Shown piece after piece: positions 17,110 through 24,543 of a DNA stretch of 64,000 nt (position 1 is the stretch's first letter; every line of letters begins with the position of its first letter). The translations under genes were made by a program, and so were the position numbers. The stretch lies in assembly GCA_964561535.1 (NCBI GenBank), contig CAZLPZ010000002.1, forward strand, positions 37,869 to 101,868, read 5' to 3'. Below the pieces are notes generated by a model. It searched no databases. It had not been told where the DNA came from and saw only the letters and a list, made by a program, of their open reading frames with translations. Source of the DNA: CAZLPZ01 sp964561535. Lineage in GTDB: Bacteria; Pseudomonadota; Alphaproteobacteria; Micavibrionales; Micavibrionaceae.

Positions 17110-17652
17110 TTGCCTAGAGCCAATATCAATAACATCACTAAAACTGATGAATCAGGACAACCTAAGACTAGATTACCATGGGAGTCCTCCTTATCTTCAT
17201 ATAAAATGACTTTCAGGAACAAAGATAATAAAGTTATTCCTTTTGGAGAGGGAATAGATAACATCCCATTTTTTTACGCTACAACTCTTCCTAAAGATGA
17301 TAATTTTCCAGATTCTTTTAAACTGGCCTGTGCCTACACCATGCGAGACGCACTTTTTAAAACCGGAGAGAATAATCTTAAAGACTTGTTTTCTATTCGA
17401 ATAGAGAAGGGAACAATTTTAAGTGACCAAAATTCCGATGACCCACCTTTTATAGATCTAAATCCATCCAGAGTCCTGGCCTGGTTATGTCTTTATTCCT
17501 TACCTCATCAACTTGAAACATGCAAACAACTCTTAAAGAAAGCCTTTGGGCCAACTCCACCATGGCCCATAAATGGGGGGTGGGAATCTTATACCAAAAA
17601 AATGGGCACACGCGCGCGTCGAATAACCTCGAACCAAGGGCTTGATCTTTGA
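17110..17652 (+). CDS. Hypothetical protein, lineage-specific
   Basis: This 180-residue frame begins with TTG at 17110; no strong ribosome-binding site is visible, and the first internal ATG lies at about residue 33. The product is soluble and rich in Pro, Asn and Asp, ending in a basic stretch (TKKMGTRARRITSN). No signal peptide, membrane segment or known motif is seen. It lies between the ctrA promoter and the tRNA-Glu used by the integrative element. Its codon use is close to that of neighbouring core genes, but coding status is not certain. Confidence 0.4.
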   Translation: MPRANINNITKTDESGQPKTRLPWESSLSSYKMTFRNKDNKVIPFGEGIDNIPFFYATTLPKDDNFPDSFKLACAYTMRDALFKTGENNLKDLFSIRIEKGTILSDQNSDDPPFIDLNPSRVLAWLCLYSLPHQLETCKQLLKKAFGPTPPWPINGGWESYTKKMGTRARRITSNQGLDL

Positions 17653-17781
17653 TTTGATTTGATGTATCACTGCCGCCACTTGTGGCAATGGGAAGAAAGA
17701 TAGGCGAAAGCTCGATTCGTCCATGACCTCCGCCACATAAGCGCCAAGACAAAAAACGATTCAAGAAACACTACAGCGTCC

Positions 17782-17857
17782 GACCCCTTCGTCTAGAGGC
17801 CTAGGACATATCCCTTTCACGGATACAACACGGGTTCGAATCCCGTAGGGGTCGCCA
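17782..17857 (+). tRNA. tRNA-Glu (anticodon TTC)
   Basis: The cloverleaf is complete. The acceptor GACCCCT pairs with AGGGGTC, the anticodon stem TATCC/GGATA encloses CTTTCAC with anticodon TTC, the T-arm contains GGTTCGAATCC, and CCA is encoded after discriminator G. Its 3' end is the left attachment site of the integrative element, which leaves the tRNA intact. Confidence 0.95.
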
Positions 17858-17860
17858 ATT
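17843..17860 (+). repeat. attL of the tRNA-Glu integrative element
   Basis: The 18-bp sequence CCGTAGGGGTCGCCAATT covers the tRNA-Glu 3' end plus four following bases and recurs exactly at 26872-26889. Confidence 0.88.
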
Positions 17861-17911
17861 ATTTCAAATTCCCATTTAATTTCAATGATTTAAATGTTTA
17901 TTCTATACTCA

Positions 17912-17932
17912 CCCCCCTATTCAACCCCCTAA
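17912..17932 (+). repeat. Putative left arm-type integrase site
   Basis: CCCCCT-N2-TCAACCCCCTAA lies 52 bases inside the left repeat and is repeated in the same orientation near the right end at 26725-26744. Matching end-proximal repeats of this kind usually bind the integrase arm domain. Confidence 0.6.
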
Positions 17933-18033
17933 ATTTATTTGGCTCACCGTGAACAGTCTGTGGCAAAATCATAGACTTTGACTGCCAACCATTATTATCT
18001 CCTTTTCCAAGAACTAACATTTCAAAAGGTCCA

Positions 18034-18072
18034 TTGACACTATATCAATCTGACGTCAATATATTGACGTCA
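18034..18072 (+). promoter_or_regulatory. Methyltransferase promoter with 22-bp palindrome containing two GACGTC sites
   Basis: A TTGACA -35 element (18034-18039) is followed by a perfect 22-bp palindrome (18051-18072) of the form TGACGTCA...TGACGTCA overlying the likely -10 and start. Each half holds GACGTC, a match to GRCGYC, the HindV recognition site. This looks like an operator or a methylation-sensitive control element 18 bases before the methyltransferase ATG. Confidence 0.6.
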
Positions 18073-18090
18073 CCTATCGGGAGATTCTCT

Positions 18091-19008
18091 ATGAAAGTTC
18101 TTGATCTTTTTTGCGGCTGCGGAGGCTTATCTTTAGGATTTCAAAAGGCAGGCTATGAAATCGTGGGGGCATTCGATTCCTGGAAACCTGCAATCGAGAC
18201 TTATAACGCGAATATGGACCATGAAGCCGTCTTTTATGATCTTTCGGATGTCCAGGGCTTCCTAAAGCTGGTAAAGAAAAAAGGCTTTGATATGATTATC
18301 GGCGGCCCGCCGTGTCAAGATTTCTCTTCAGCTGGCCATCGCCAGGAAAAAGAACGCGCCAATTTAACGTGTTCTTACGCGCAGATCATAGTGGCCGCGA
18401 AACCCCGATTGTTCCTGATGGAAAACGTGGCAAGATCAAGAACAAGCAAAGCATACAAGGAGGCTAAGCGAATTTTCTCAGAGGCTGGCTATGGTCTCAC
18501 TGAAATAGTTCTTGATGCTAGCTACTGTAACGTTCCCCAAATCAGAAAACGCTTTTTCTGTATTGGCATACTTGGGGAGCCAGACGGATTTATGAGTGAA
18601 GTTATCCAAAATTCATTAAGTAAGAGACCTATGACCGTTCGAGATTATCTCGGAAAAGAGATCAACGTAGACCACTATTATCGCCACCCGCGCAACTACA
18701 GCCGCCGCGCGGTGTTTTCGGTTGACGAGCCTTCCGCCACTATCCGTGGAGTCAGCCGTCCGATTCCAGACGGTTACAAAGGTCACCATCGCGACAGCAC
18801 CGAGATAGGCAAGCACTTGCGCCCCCTCACCACGCTTGAGCGCTCACGCATTCAGACATTCCCCAAAACCTTCAAATGGGTTGGATCGAAAACTGACGTT
18901 GAACAAATGATAGGCAACGCGGTTCCTGTTAATTTGGCGAAGTTTGTGGCGGAATGCCTTAACGAATACATGGGCAGGAAATCCAAACAGACGAAAAAGG
19001 CGGCGTAA
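18091..19008 (+). CDS. DNA (cytosine-5) methyltransferase, M.HindV-like
   Basis: From ATG 18091, preceded by GGGAG, the protein has 305 residues. All key m5C motifs are present: motif I DLFCGCGGLSLGF at the N-terminus, motif IV GGPPCQDFSSAG with catalytic Cys, motif VI MENV, motif VIII QIRKRFF and motif X IGNAVPVNLA. It transfers methyl groups to cytosine C5 and protects the element and host from the partner nuclease. An upstream frame from 18034 would overlap the promoter and is rejected. Size and the HindVP-like partner point to GRCGYC specificity, which is inferred. Confidence 0.9.
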   Translation: MKVLDLFCGCGGLSLGFQKAGYEIVGAFDSWKPAIETYNANMDHEAVFYDLSDVQGFLKLVKKKGFDMIIGGPPCQDFSSAGHRQEKERANLTCSYAQIIVAAKPRLFLMENVARSRTSKAYKEAKRIFSEAGYGLTEIVLDASYCNVPQIRKRFFCIGILGEPDGFMSEVIQNSLSKRPMTVRDYLGKEINVDHYYRHPRNYSRRAVFSVDEPSATIRGVSRPIPDGYKGHHRDSTEIGKHLRPLTTLERSRIQTFPKTFKWVGSKTDVEQMIGNAVPVNLAKFVAECLNEYMGRKSKQTKKAA

Positions 19009-19009
19009 T

Positions 19010-19267
19010 ATGGTGACGCAAGACGAGAAGGAGCGCTTTCGCGCTTGGCTTGGACGCAATACGGACATGAGCGAAAAAGCTATGGGCGATGTGGTAAGCC
19101 GGCTTACCCGCATCGAGAAAATCACACCGATTCATATCAATGGCGCGGCAGATGATTTTCTTTTCAAGCTAGGGAAGAAGTCGGAATTTTCGAGTTTGGG
19201 GCAAGCTGTAAAATCGCAGCTTAAACGAGCCTATAAACTTTATTACCAATTCAGGGGAAGCAAATAG
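19010..19267 (+). CDS. Small protein of the restriction-modification locus, unknown
   Basis: This 85-residue frame starts one base after the methyltransferase stop codon and ends 8 bases before the convergent endonuclease gene. It is highly charged and helical (TQDEKERFRAWLGRNTDMSEKAMGDVVSRLTRIEKIT). It could be DNA-binding, but no clear helix-turn-helix or C-protein pattern is evident. Its tight coupling to the methyltransferase gene suggests an accessory or regulatory role in the system. No function is assigned. Confidence 0.6.
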   Translation: MVTQDEKERFRAWLGRNTDMSEKAMGDVVSRLTRIEKITPIHINGAADDFLFKLGKKSEFSSLGQAVKSQLKRAYKLYYQFRGSK

Positions 19268-19275
19268 CCCCTGCC

Positions 19276-20346
19276 CTATTCTTCGGCCTTATAGGCAAAA
19301 TATATCGTCTGATCGAGCCGGCGCTCTGGCGACAGATGTTCTTCGCCGCCATGCAGAATGATATTTCTCACGATTTCCTTACCTAGGATCGGCGCGCCCA
19401 TTCGCGGATGATTCATATAGCGTTGTGTTATCGCACCGTTGATCGAAAATTCTTTATCCGACTGGTGGCCGTATGTCATATCGGCGAAAATGTTGTCTAT
19501 GTGAGCCACGCCCGCGCGACCGTATTCATAAAGATACCGCGTCAAGCGCAGAACGGTGCGGGCAAATCTGGTTATTTCGCCCGGCGACTTCATAACAAGA
19601 TCGAGGACGACCCGAAGGAGCGCGTAATCGCTCCAAACAAAAATATCGAAAGCGTTATCATCCAACAGAGGCTTTTTACCCTTAGTCCGCCAGATAGGTT
19701 GCAGAATGAGGGGCTGTTGCTGGGCGTGGAATTTCCTATGCAGTTCGTTGAGCGCGGCAACTGCCTTCGGCAGCACTTCCCGCGCTTCCGCAAGATTGCC
19801 CCATTGACGAACATCTTTGCCGACCGGATGGAAAATAGCTTTCACATCTACCTGCGATAGGTTTGAGGCCATGCTCATAGCGCAATACATGATCGATGCC
19901 GGCCGAATGACCATTTCAGGAAACCAGGCATCGGGCGGATTCTCGCATGTCGTGTTATCAGGAATAACCGTCAGCTTGACTTCAAGAGGCCGCACTGCCC
20001 GGCCGGCAACGATTTTATCGCCGGATTCCTTCGCTTCACGCACAACCAGATCAACTCTTTCAATTGGATGGTCAATCAGCCTATCAAATGGCTCATAGTG
20101 TGCTTCAAAATCAAAAAACAGTTTATCATTCGGCAGTTCCGTATTGAAAAGTGTATCAATCGCAATTACCGTGCATTGCGTTTTCAGATCATCCGTCAAA
20201 TTGACGTAGACCGCCCCTAACTTGTGATCCCGCATGTAGCACGCAAGAGCCGCCGGAAATGTGCTGTTGAATTGATTTTTTCCCCACAAGTTTTTCCCTT
20301 GTCGATTGGTATGTGTCAATCCATACAGCGATCCGTGATTTGTCAT
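19276..20346 (-). CDS. Type II restriction endonuclease, HindVP-like
   Basis: The 356-residue protein begins MTNHGSLYGLTHTNRQGKN and continues LWGKNQFNSTFPAALACYM, a pattern I associate with the HindVP endonuclease family (recognition GRCGYC). Its position convergent to an m5C methyltransferase supports a restriction role. The ATG follows AAGGAATTTTAAAGT. Residues near 93-118 (ERVDLVVREAKES...) and 122-128 (EVKLTVI) could supply an acidic-x-Lys nuclease site, which is a guess. The family call rests on recalled pattern similarity and on the GACGTC sites in the methyltransferase promoter. Confidence 0.62.
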   Translation of the reverse strand: MTNHGSLYGLTHTNRQGKNLWGKNQFNSTFPAALACYMRDHKLGAVYVNLTDDLKTQCTVIAIDTLFNTELPNDKLFFDFEAHYEPFDRLIDHPIERVDLVVREAKESGDKIVAGRAVRPLEVKLTVIPDNTTCENPPDAWFPEMVIRPASIMYCAMSMASNLSQVDVKAIFHPVGKDVRQWGNLAEAREVLPKAVAALNELHRKFHAQQQPLILQPIWRTKGKKPLLDDNAFDIFVWSDYALLRVVLDLVMKSPGEITRFARTVLRLTRYLYEYGRAGVAHIDNIFADMTYGHQSDKEFSINGAITQRYMNHPRMGAPILGKEIVRNIILHGGEEHLSPERRLDQTIYFAYKAEE

Positions 20347-20447
20347 ACTTTAAAATTCCTTACGGGCATACTGTATTTTACACCACATTACAAACAATAT
20401 TCATATATGTGTCTATTATAAAGTAGATCCATAAACATATCCATATT

Positions 20448-20484
20448 GAAATTGAGCGGTAAAGAATATATCCAAACCGCTCAA
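20448..20484 (-). terminator. Inverted repeat downstream of the helicase gene
   Basis: TTGAGCGGT and ACCGCTCAA (9 bp) flank a 15-base loop 34 bases after the helicase stop codon; on the minus strand it is followed by a short T-rich stretch. Confidence 0.45.
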
Positions 20485-20517
20485 CAGCTTTCACTGCGCC
20501 CTGTGCGCCCTCCCGCC

Positions 20518-22356
20518 CTAATTAGGTTTATGTTTTTGGGCAAATTTAGGCTGGGTATCTTTATACCCCTTTGCACTGGGCGTTTTCACAGGGCTATCCT
20601 TCGTATCCGCCCCCGGAACCAGAAGGGCGGAGGGCGCAGGGGGCGCAGATTCAAGCCCCTGGGGGACCCTGTATAACTTAATAAGCCGCTTATGGTCCTT
20701 GCCGTTACGCCGATCGAATTGAATCCCTACCCGGCGCAACGCGGGGGCTATACGGGTCAGGCGTTCTGATAATGCTTTATTTGTTTTTGGCCACTGATAT
20801 TTATCACGGCGAACTTGTTCATCGACAATTTTGGAAAGCTCTTCTTGCAAATCGCCCGCAGTACCTTCCCATTCCGTCCGTTGGTCATTTAAAAAGTCAC
20901 ATAAGGCGGTGGCCAGAGGAGATCCAGAGATTACATCATCATTTGCATCTGCACGATTTGCATCAAACGCCTGCATAAACCGCCCCTTCTCCCAAAATGC
21001 GGTCTCACATGCAGTGGCCCATATTGCAAAATCGGCCATGCGTGGTTGGCGATCCAAATGAACATCAGGCAGCCGTTTAAGACCGTGCGAAAGCATATTA
21101 ATAACGGCACCGAATATGTACGGGCAAGCATCATTAAACTGCATCTGCAGTCGTTTTGCAGTCTGCCGTTTGTCTTCCGGGATGGGTTCTAAACGGAGAA
21201 TAATTGAGCGATCTACCAAGTCACCCCGCGTACCTACGCTCTCAATACCGTTCATAAGAATGGGGCGCATTGCATCAAACAATATCTCCTCATCATCGGT
21301 ATGAAGTGTACGGGTTGCAAAGCCGCCCCCTGTTGAAAGGCGGCATAGCGCATCAGAGGTCCAATCCGATAAGTACGACAGATTATCAAATGCCAGAATG
21401 AATGAATTATTTGCAGCAATAAATAGATCGCGCACATCTCGCGGAAGCGTGCGTAATGCAGCGGTATTAGGGTCCACAAGTTGACGCAAGAAAGACATGA
21501 GCGTACTTTTTGCTGTACCTTGTTCGCCAGAAATCACAAGGATAGGGTATGGACCATGTCCACTCAGAACCATGAGTAGCCAGGAAACAATAAGCACAAA
21601 TCCATCTTCATCTTTGACGTTTAAGAAAGATTTTAACTGATCTATTGTTCCCCCTGATTCAGGTCTAGGGAGAGGTTTCATTCCCCTTCGGCGGCGGAAC
21701 CGTACGGGTGGGCTATCAATTACGGCATAACCTTCTGTAGTGACTTCAACGGCCTGCCACGCATCATTGCACAGATCTATATATATTTTACCATCATATT
21801 GTGCCGCACGCAAAAAGACTTGCAGCTCCGGCCCTTCGTTGATTGCGCGGGCTTCAATAGCATTAAGGGCTGTATATATTGAATCTGGTGTTGGTGCATA
21901 TTTCAGCTTTTTATAGCACTCATGACTAACCCATCTTTTAAATCCATCACTTTTTACTGCCCAGGTTTCACGATGGCCATTATCTGATATAATATCGGCG
22001 TATACCGTATTATCGTCGGTGTGAAAATAAAAAGCCTCACCAATGAGATCAACGATGATGTCAGCCGCCTTTTTCTTGTCTTCGCCACTTTCAGCTTTGA
22101 TCAATTTTTCTTGCTGTTTGACTGCATCATCAAAACGCCCCAATATAATCCCGAGAGACCGCAGGTTCTCACGTATACTTTCAAACCTATCTCGACTTGA
22201 GGCTTTTAAATTTGCTAGGAACATAAGGTTTTCAGGCATAAAAGGACTTGTTTTATCAGTCTCTGTTTGAGTGATAATATTATTGATCCATTCATCGTTT
22301 AAGAAAGTAGACGACAGTTCATCTACGGTATTTGTATTAATGGTGTCATCAGTCAT
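20518..22356 (-). CDS. SF3-type replicative helicase / phage-plasmid primase ATPase
   Basis: The 612-residue protein has Walker A GEQGTAKST (277-285), a Walker B-like strand FILAFDN about 40 residues later and the conserved helicase segment TGGGFATRTLHTDDEE. This resembles the D5/DUF927-like ATPases that unwind DNA in phage-satellite and plasmid replication. The upstream prim-pol gene ends two bases before this ATG, so the two form a split primase-helicase. It probably replicates the excised element. The N-terminal 230 residues are not recognised. Confidence 0.8.
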   Translation of the reverse strand: MTDDTINTNTVDELSSTFLNDEWINNIITQTETDKTSPFMPENLMFLANLKASSRDRFESIRENLRSLGIILGRFDDAVKQQEKLIKAESGEDKKKAADIIVDLIGEAFYFHTDDNTVYADIISDNGHRETWAVKSDGFKRWVSHECYKKLKYAPTPDSIYTALNAIEARAINEGPELQVFLRAAQYDGKIYIDLCNDAWQAVEVTTEGYAVIDSPPVRFRRRRGMKPLPRPESGGTIDQLKSFLNVKDEDGFVLIVSWLLMVLSGHGPYPILVISGEQGTAKSTLMSFLRQLVDPNTAALRTLPRDVRDLFIAANNSFILAFDNLSYLSDWTSDALCRLSTGGGFATRTLHTDDEEILFDAMRPILMNGIESVGTRGDLVDRSIILRLEPIPEDKRQTAKRLQMQFNDACPYIFGAVINMLSHGLKRLPDVHLDRQPRMADFAIWATACETAFWEKGRFMQAFDANRADANDDVISGSPLATALCDFLNDQRTEWEGTAGDLQEELSKIVDEQVRRDKYQWPKTNKALSERLTRIAPALRRVGIQFDRRNGKDHKRLIKLYRVPQGLESAPPAPSALLVPGADTKDSPVKTPSAKGYKDTQPKFAQKHKPN

Positions 22357-22358
22357 GG

Positions 22359-23222
22359 TTATTTCCCTCCGTTCATACGTTTTTTAAAATTAATTTGTTC
22401 AATACTCTTGACGGTTCGTATGACTTCACGTTCGTCAAGCGGCGGCTTGCAGTACTTATCATTGAAAGCAAGCATGAGATCGAGGCAAATACCGGGATCA
22501 ACCATTTTTGCAATCAAGTGACCTGAAATTCGCGTAATGGTGGTATTCCGCTGCCCTTCTGGCACCTTCTCGCGGACCATATCTTTAATTGGCCGTTTCT
22601 CGGTCGTGGTACTGCTACTACCGCCTTTCTTCATGAGCGCAAGAAGCCAAGGGGGTAGGGGCGCAAGGGGCGTATCTAGTGATAAATCTTCTGGTAGTTC
22701 GTAATAACCGCCGGATTTATGTCGGGATGGCGGAGCAACAATGTACCCACCATCTCCACGTACATCTATTCCGGGTCCAATTGCCCCTGCACTATTGGGT
22801 ATATTTCCGCCTGGATGCTTGAACAAAATATGTTCACCACCTCCACCCGTTTTCCAACGTAGGGTGGGAGGAAGTTTCTCATGCTTTTGCTCAAGGTCAT
22901 TAAGAGAAAGATCGCCGCCGTGACGAGGATCAATATCAATGGCAACAAATCCACTTATTTTTCCAGTTGCAATACCGATATTTTTTTGTCCAATACCAGA
23001 AAACCATTTTTTTATAGTAGTGGGATCAGATAATGCATCTTTTAGGCCTTGTGGCGCCAAGGATCCGATGGGATGTTTCGCGGAGGATTTACAATCAGAT
23101 TTTCCACATGAACAAACCACTACGCCATTTTTTTGAACCGCGGCGTATAAGGGCAAGACAGAAAACCCCATCCCAATATAATCAAGGGCATATTGTCGTG
23201 TGTTTTTGATGGGGGCCTTCAT
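22359..23222 (-). CDS. Bifunctional primase-polymerase (prim-pol) with PriCT-like tail
   Basis: The 287-residue protein has the archaeo-eukaryotic primase-like core of prim-pol enzymes: IGMGFSVLPL at the start, catalytic D96-x-D98 in VAIDIDPRHGG, the conserved KTGGGGEHILF and GIDVRGDGGYIVAPPS. Residues 225-270 (PEGQRNTTITRISGHLI) resemble the PriCT-1 tail domain. A short Cys/His insertion CSCGKSDC (37-44) may bind zinc. It synthesises primers and may extend them during element replication. It overlaps the AlpA-like gene by four bases. Confidence 0.88.
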   Translation of the reverse strand: MKAPIKNTRQYALDYIGMGFSVLPLYAAVQKNGVVVCSCGKSDCKSSAKHPIGSLAPQGLKDALSDPTTIKKWFSGIGQKNIGIATGKISGFVAIDIDPRHGGDLSLNDLEQKHEKLPPTLRWKTGGGGEHILFKHPGGNIPNSAGAIGPGIDVRGDGGYIVAPPSRHKSGGYYELPEDLSLDTPLAPLPPWLLALMKKGGSSSTTTEKRPIKDMVREKVPEGQRNTTITRISGHLIAKMVDPGICLDLMLAFNDKYCKPPLDEREVIRTVKSIEQINFKKRMNGGK

Positions 23223-23410
23223 ACTGCACCCCCATGATTATTTTGACGTAATTTTTTAACCCACGCATCCGCATCTTCCTTGGCAACAAGAGTCCGCCTG
23301 CCGCGTTTTATAATGGGCAGGTTTCCTTTTTTGATTTCTGCGTAAAAACTTGTTCGTGAGATTGTATATTGTCGTAAAAAATCTTTTACGGTAATTAATA
23401 TCTTTTCCAT
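23219..23410 (-). CDS. AlpA/Xis-like helix-turn-helix protein
   Basis: This 63-residue protein has the pattern of MerR-like excisionase/AlpA helix-turn-helix proteins: LITVKDFLRQYTISRTSFYAEI-KGNLPIIKRGRRTLVAKEDADAWV. Such proteins control integrase direction or activate the replication operon. The ATG follows AGGTTTAAAAG. It is the first gene of the AlpA/prim-pol/helicase transcript, which it may regulate through the repeats at 23494-23524. Confidence 0.82.
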   Translation of the reverse strand: MEKILITVKDFLRQYTISRTSFYAEIKKGNLPIIKRGRRTLVAKEDADAWVKKLRQNNHGGAV

Positions 23411-23493
23411 CTTTTAAACCTCATGTTCGATTGACCAAAACATCCTCTCGGATGCGTAGCCGCAAATATGAGATTTTAAAAAAGGTTTTACAC

Positions 23494-23524
23494 AGGGGAA
23501 ATAAAGGCAGGGGAAATTTCCCCT
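23494..23524. repeat. AGGGGAAAT repeats and 16-bp palindrome
   Basis: AGGGGAAAT occurs at 23494-23502 and again at 23510-23518, and the second copy forms the perfect palindrome AGGGGAAATTTCCCCT (23509-23524). It lies 84-114 bases upstream of the AlpA-like gene and just downstream of the next gene, so it may be an operator, an origin iteron or a weak terminator. Confidence 0.5.
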
Positions 23525-23531
23525 TGACAAA

Positions 23532-24245
23532 TTAATTTGATAGCAGTCGCCAAATGCTCACAGCATATAAATACTCATCTTTTCCGCGTTTTCCTGCCTC
23601 ATGATCATCTAGAACGTGAAAAATAATTTTCCCAATATCAGAAAACGATGCGTCACAAGACCTCGCATCAATTGTACGTAATTGATTAATGTTCGGCGTT
23701 ATTTGATTTATAATAATTTCCGGTATTTCAGACCCTTTGCCACGTTTAGGTAATTTATACCCGCTGTTCTTTAATTGTGACTCGATAGAAGATCGGTAAC
23801 CCTCTTGCAATTTAACCAAAGTAGATTTTACATGATTAATTTGTTCCAAAATTGGTCTTGTAATATCAAACACAAAAACAGCGCATTCCTTGTCATTTAA
23901 TATACGCCGAATAGATGTCGTAAAAAATTCTCTATCTAATTCCTGTGCTTCCTTTTTTGGGAAATGGTGAGAGATAGTGCAAACAACATCATGTAGTTGA
24001 TAGCCTGTTTGGCGAACAAATTTAATATGATCTCCTAATTGTTTACTTGGTATTTGGGGATCAATAAAATTTTCTAAACCAAACCTATATGCGTTTGCAG
24101 AAGCAATATCAAGATCAAGGCTTCTTGTCTTCCATGCACGCTGATATTCTGGGGCTCTTCGTAAAAACTCCCATCGCCATTGATCGTCGTTATATCCTTG
24201 GGTCAGCTCTTTATATGCATTGCGATCTGTCCAGTCTAATTCCAT
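23532..24245 (-). CDS. Protein with Trans_reg-like (DUF6499) N-terminus
   Basis: From ATG 24245, preceded by AAGGA (an in-frame TTG at 24269 is rejected), the product has 237 residues. The N-terminus DWTDRNAYKELTQGYNDDQWRWEFLRR, ending EYQRAW, matches the short proteobacterial transcriptional-regulator-like domain found on many integrative elements. The remaining 200 residues are soluble and unrecognised. The ATG lies 46 bases from the inferred start of the divergent structured RNA, so it may control that promoter. Function is not established. Confidence 0.55.
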   Translation of the reverse strand: MELDWTDRNAYKELTQGYNDDQWRWEFLRRAPEYQRAWKTRSLDLDIASANAYRFGLENFIDPQIPSKQLGDHIKFVRQTGYQLHDVVCTISHHFPKKEAQELDREFFTTSIRRILNDKECAVFVFDITRPILEQINHVKSTLVKLQEGYRSSIESQLKNSGYKLPKRGKGSEIPEIIINQITPNINQLRTIDARSCDASFSDIGKIIFHVLDDHEAGKRGKDEYLYAVSIWRLLSN

Positions 24246-24255
24246 ATCAAATTCC

Positions 24256-24284
24256 TTGTGCTTTAACAAAAATCATAATATGCT
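24256..24284 (+). promoter_or_regulatory. Candidate promoter of the structured RNA
   Basis: TTGTGC (24256-24261) and TATGCT (24279-24284) are separated by 17 bases, predicting a start near 24291. It overlaps the 5' end of the divergent gene. Confidence 0.5.
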
Positions 24285-24290
24285 TCCCTT

Positions 24291-24525
24291 GGATTGTGTA
24301 GGTGTCCTGTGCAATCTGGGGCTTAGAAACCCTTATAACCGCGGCTGGCATCAGCCGTTAGTTGGTGCCTTTCCCTAAAAAGAATGGTGCCACAGATGCC
24401 GCTCTTCGGTCTACGACCGGAGGGCGGTGGTGTATGTCCAACCTTCGGGTAAAGGCCATCGCGCCGTTACGGTTATAACGGTTTCTAACCTCCGGTCACC
24501 AGAGACACCTCTGGTGACTTTTTTA
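24291..24525 (+). ncRNA. Putative structured non-coding RNA of the integrative element
   Basis: This stretch contains no ORF of note but dense base pairing. A long closing stem pairs 24324-24342 with 24471-24489 (18 of 19 positions), extended past a one-base bulge by 24319-24322 with 24490-24493. Inside are a 6-bp hairpin (24343-24348/24353-24358, GCAT loop), a 13-bp hairpin (24400-24412/24416-24428, TAC loop, three G-T pairs) and two crossing helices. The crossing helices are 24362-24366 with 24439-24443, and 24368-24376 with 24448-24457 around one bulge, forming a pseudoknot. A strong terminator follows. It matches no RNA family I know. Confidence 0.65.
24496..24525 (+). terminator. Strong rho-independent terminator of the structured RNA
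   Basis: A perfect 10-bp stem GTCACCAGAG/CTCTGGTGAC with loop ACAC is followed by six T residues. Confidence 0.88.
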
Positions 24526-24543
24526 TTGGCGGGGTAGGAAATT

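Noticed and set aside
17450..17764. Minus-strand frames opposite the 17110 ORF
   Set aside because: No ribosome-binding site or recognisable product; the plus-strand reading is marginally better, though neither is certain.
23494..23524. CRISPR-like repeat
   Set aside because: Only two 9-bp copies with a 7-base gap and no cas genes; it fits an operator or iteron better.
24291..24525. Retron, 6S RNA, tmRNA or cobalamin riboswitch
   Set aside because: There is no reverse transcriptase nearby, no single long bulged rod as in 6S, no tRNA-like ends, and the downstream gene is separated by a strong terminator and has no link to cobalamin.
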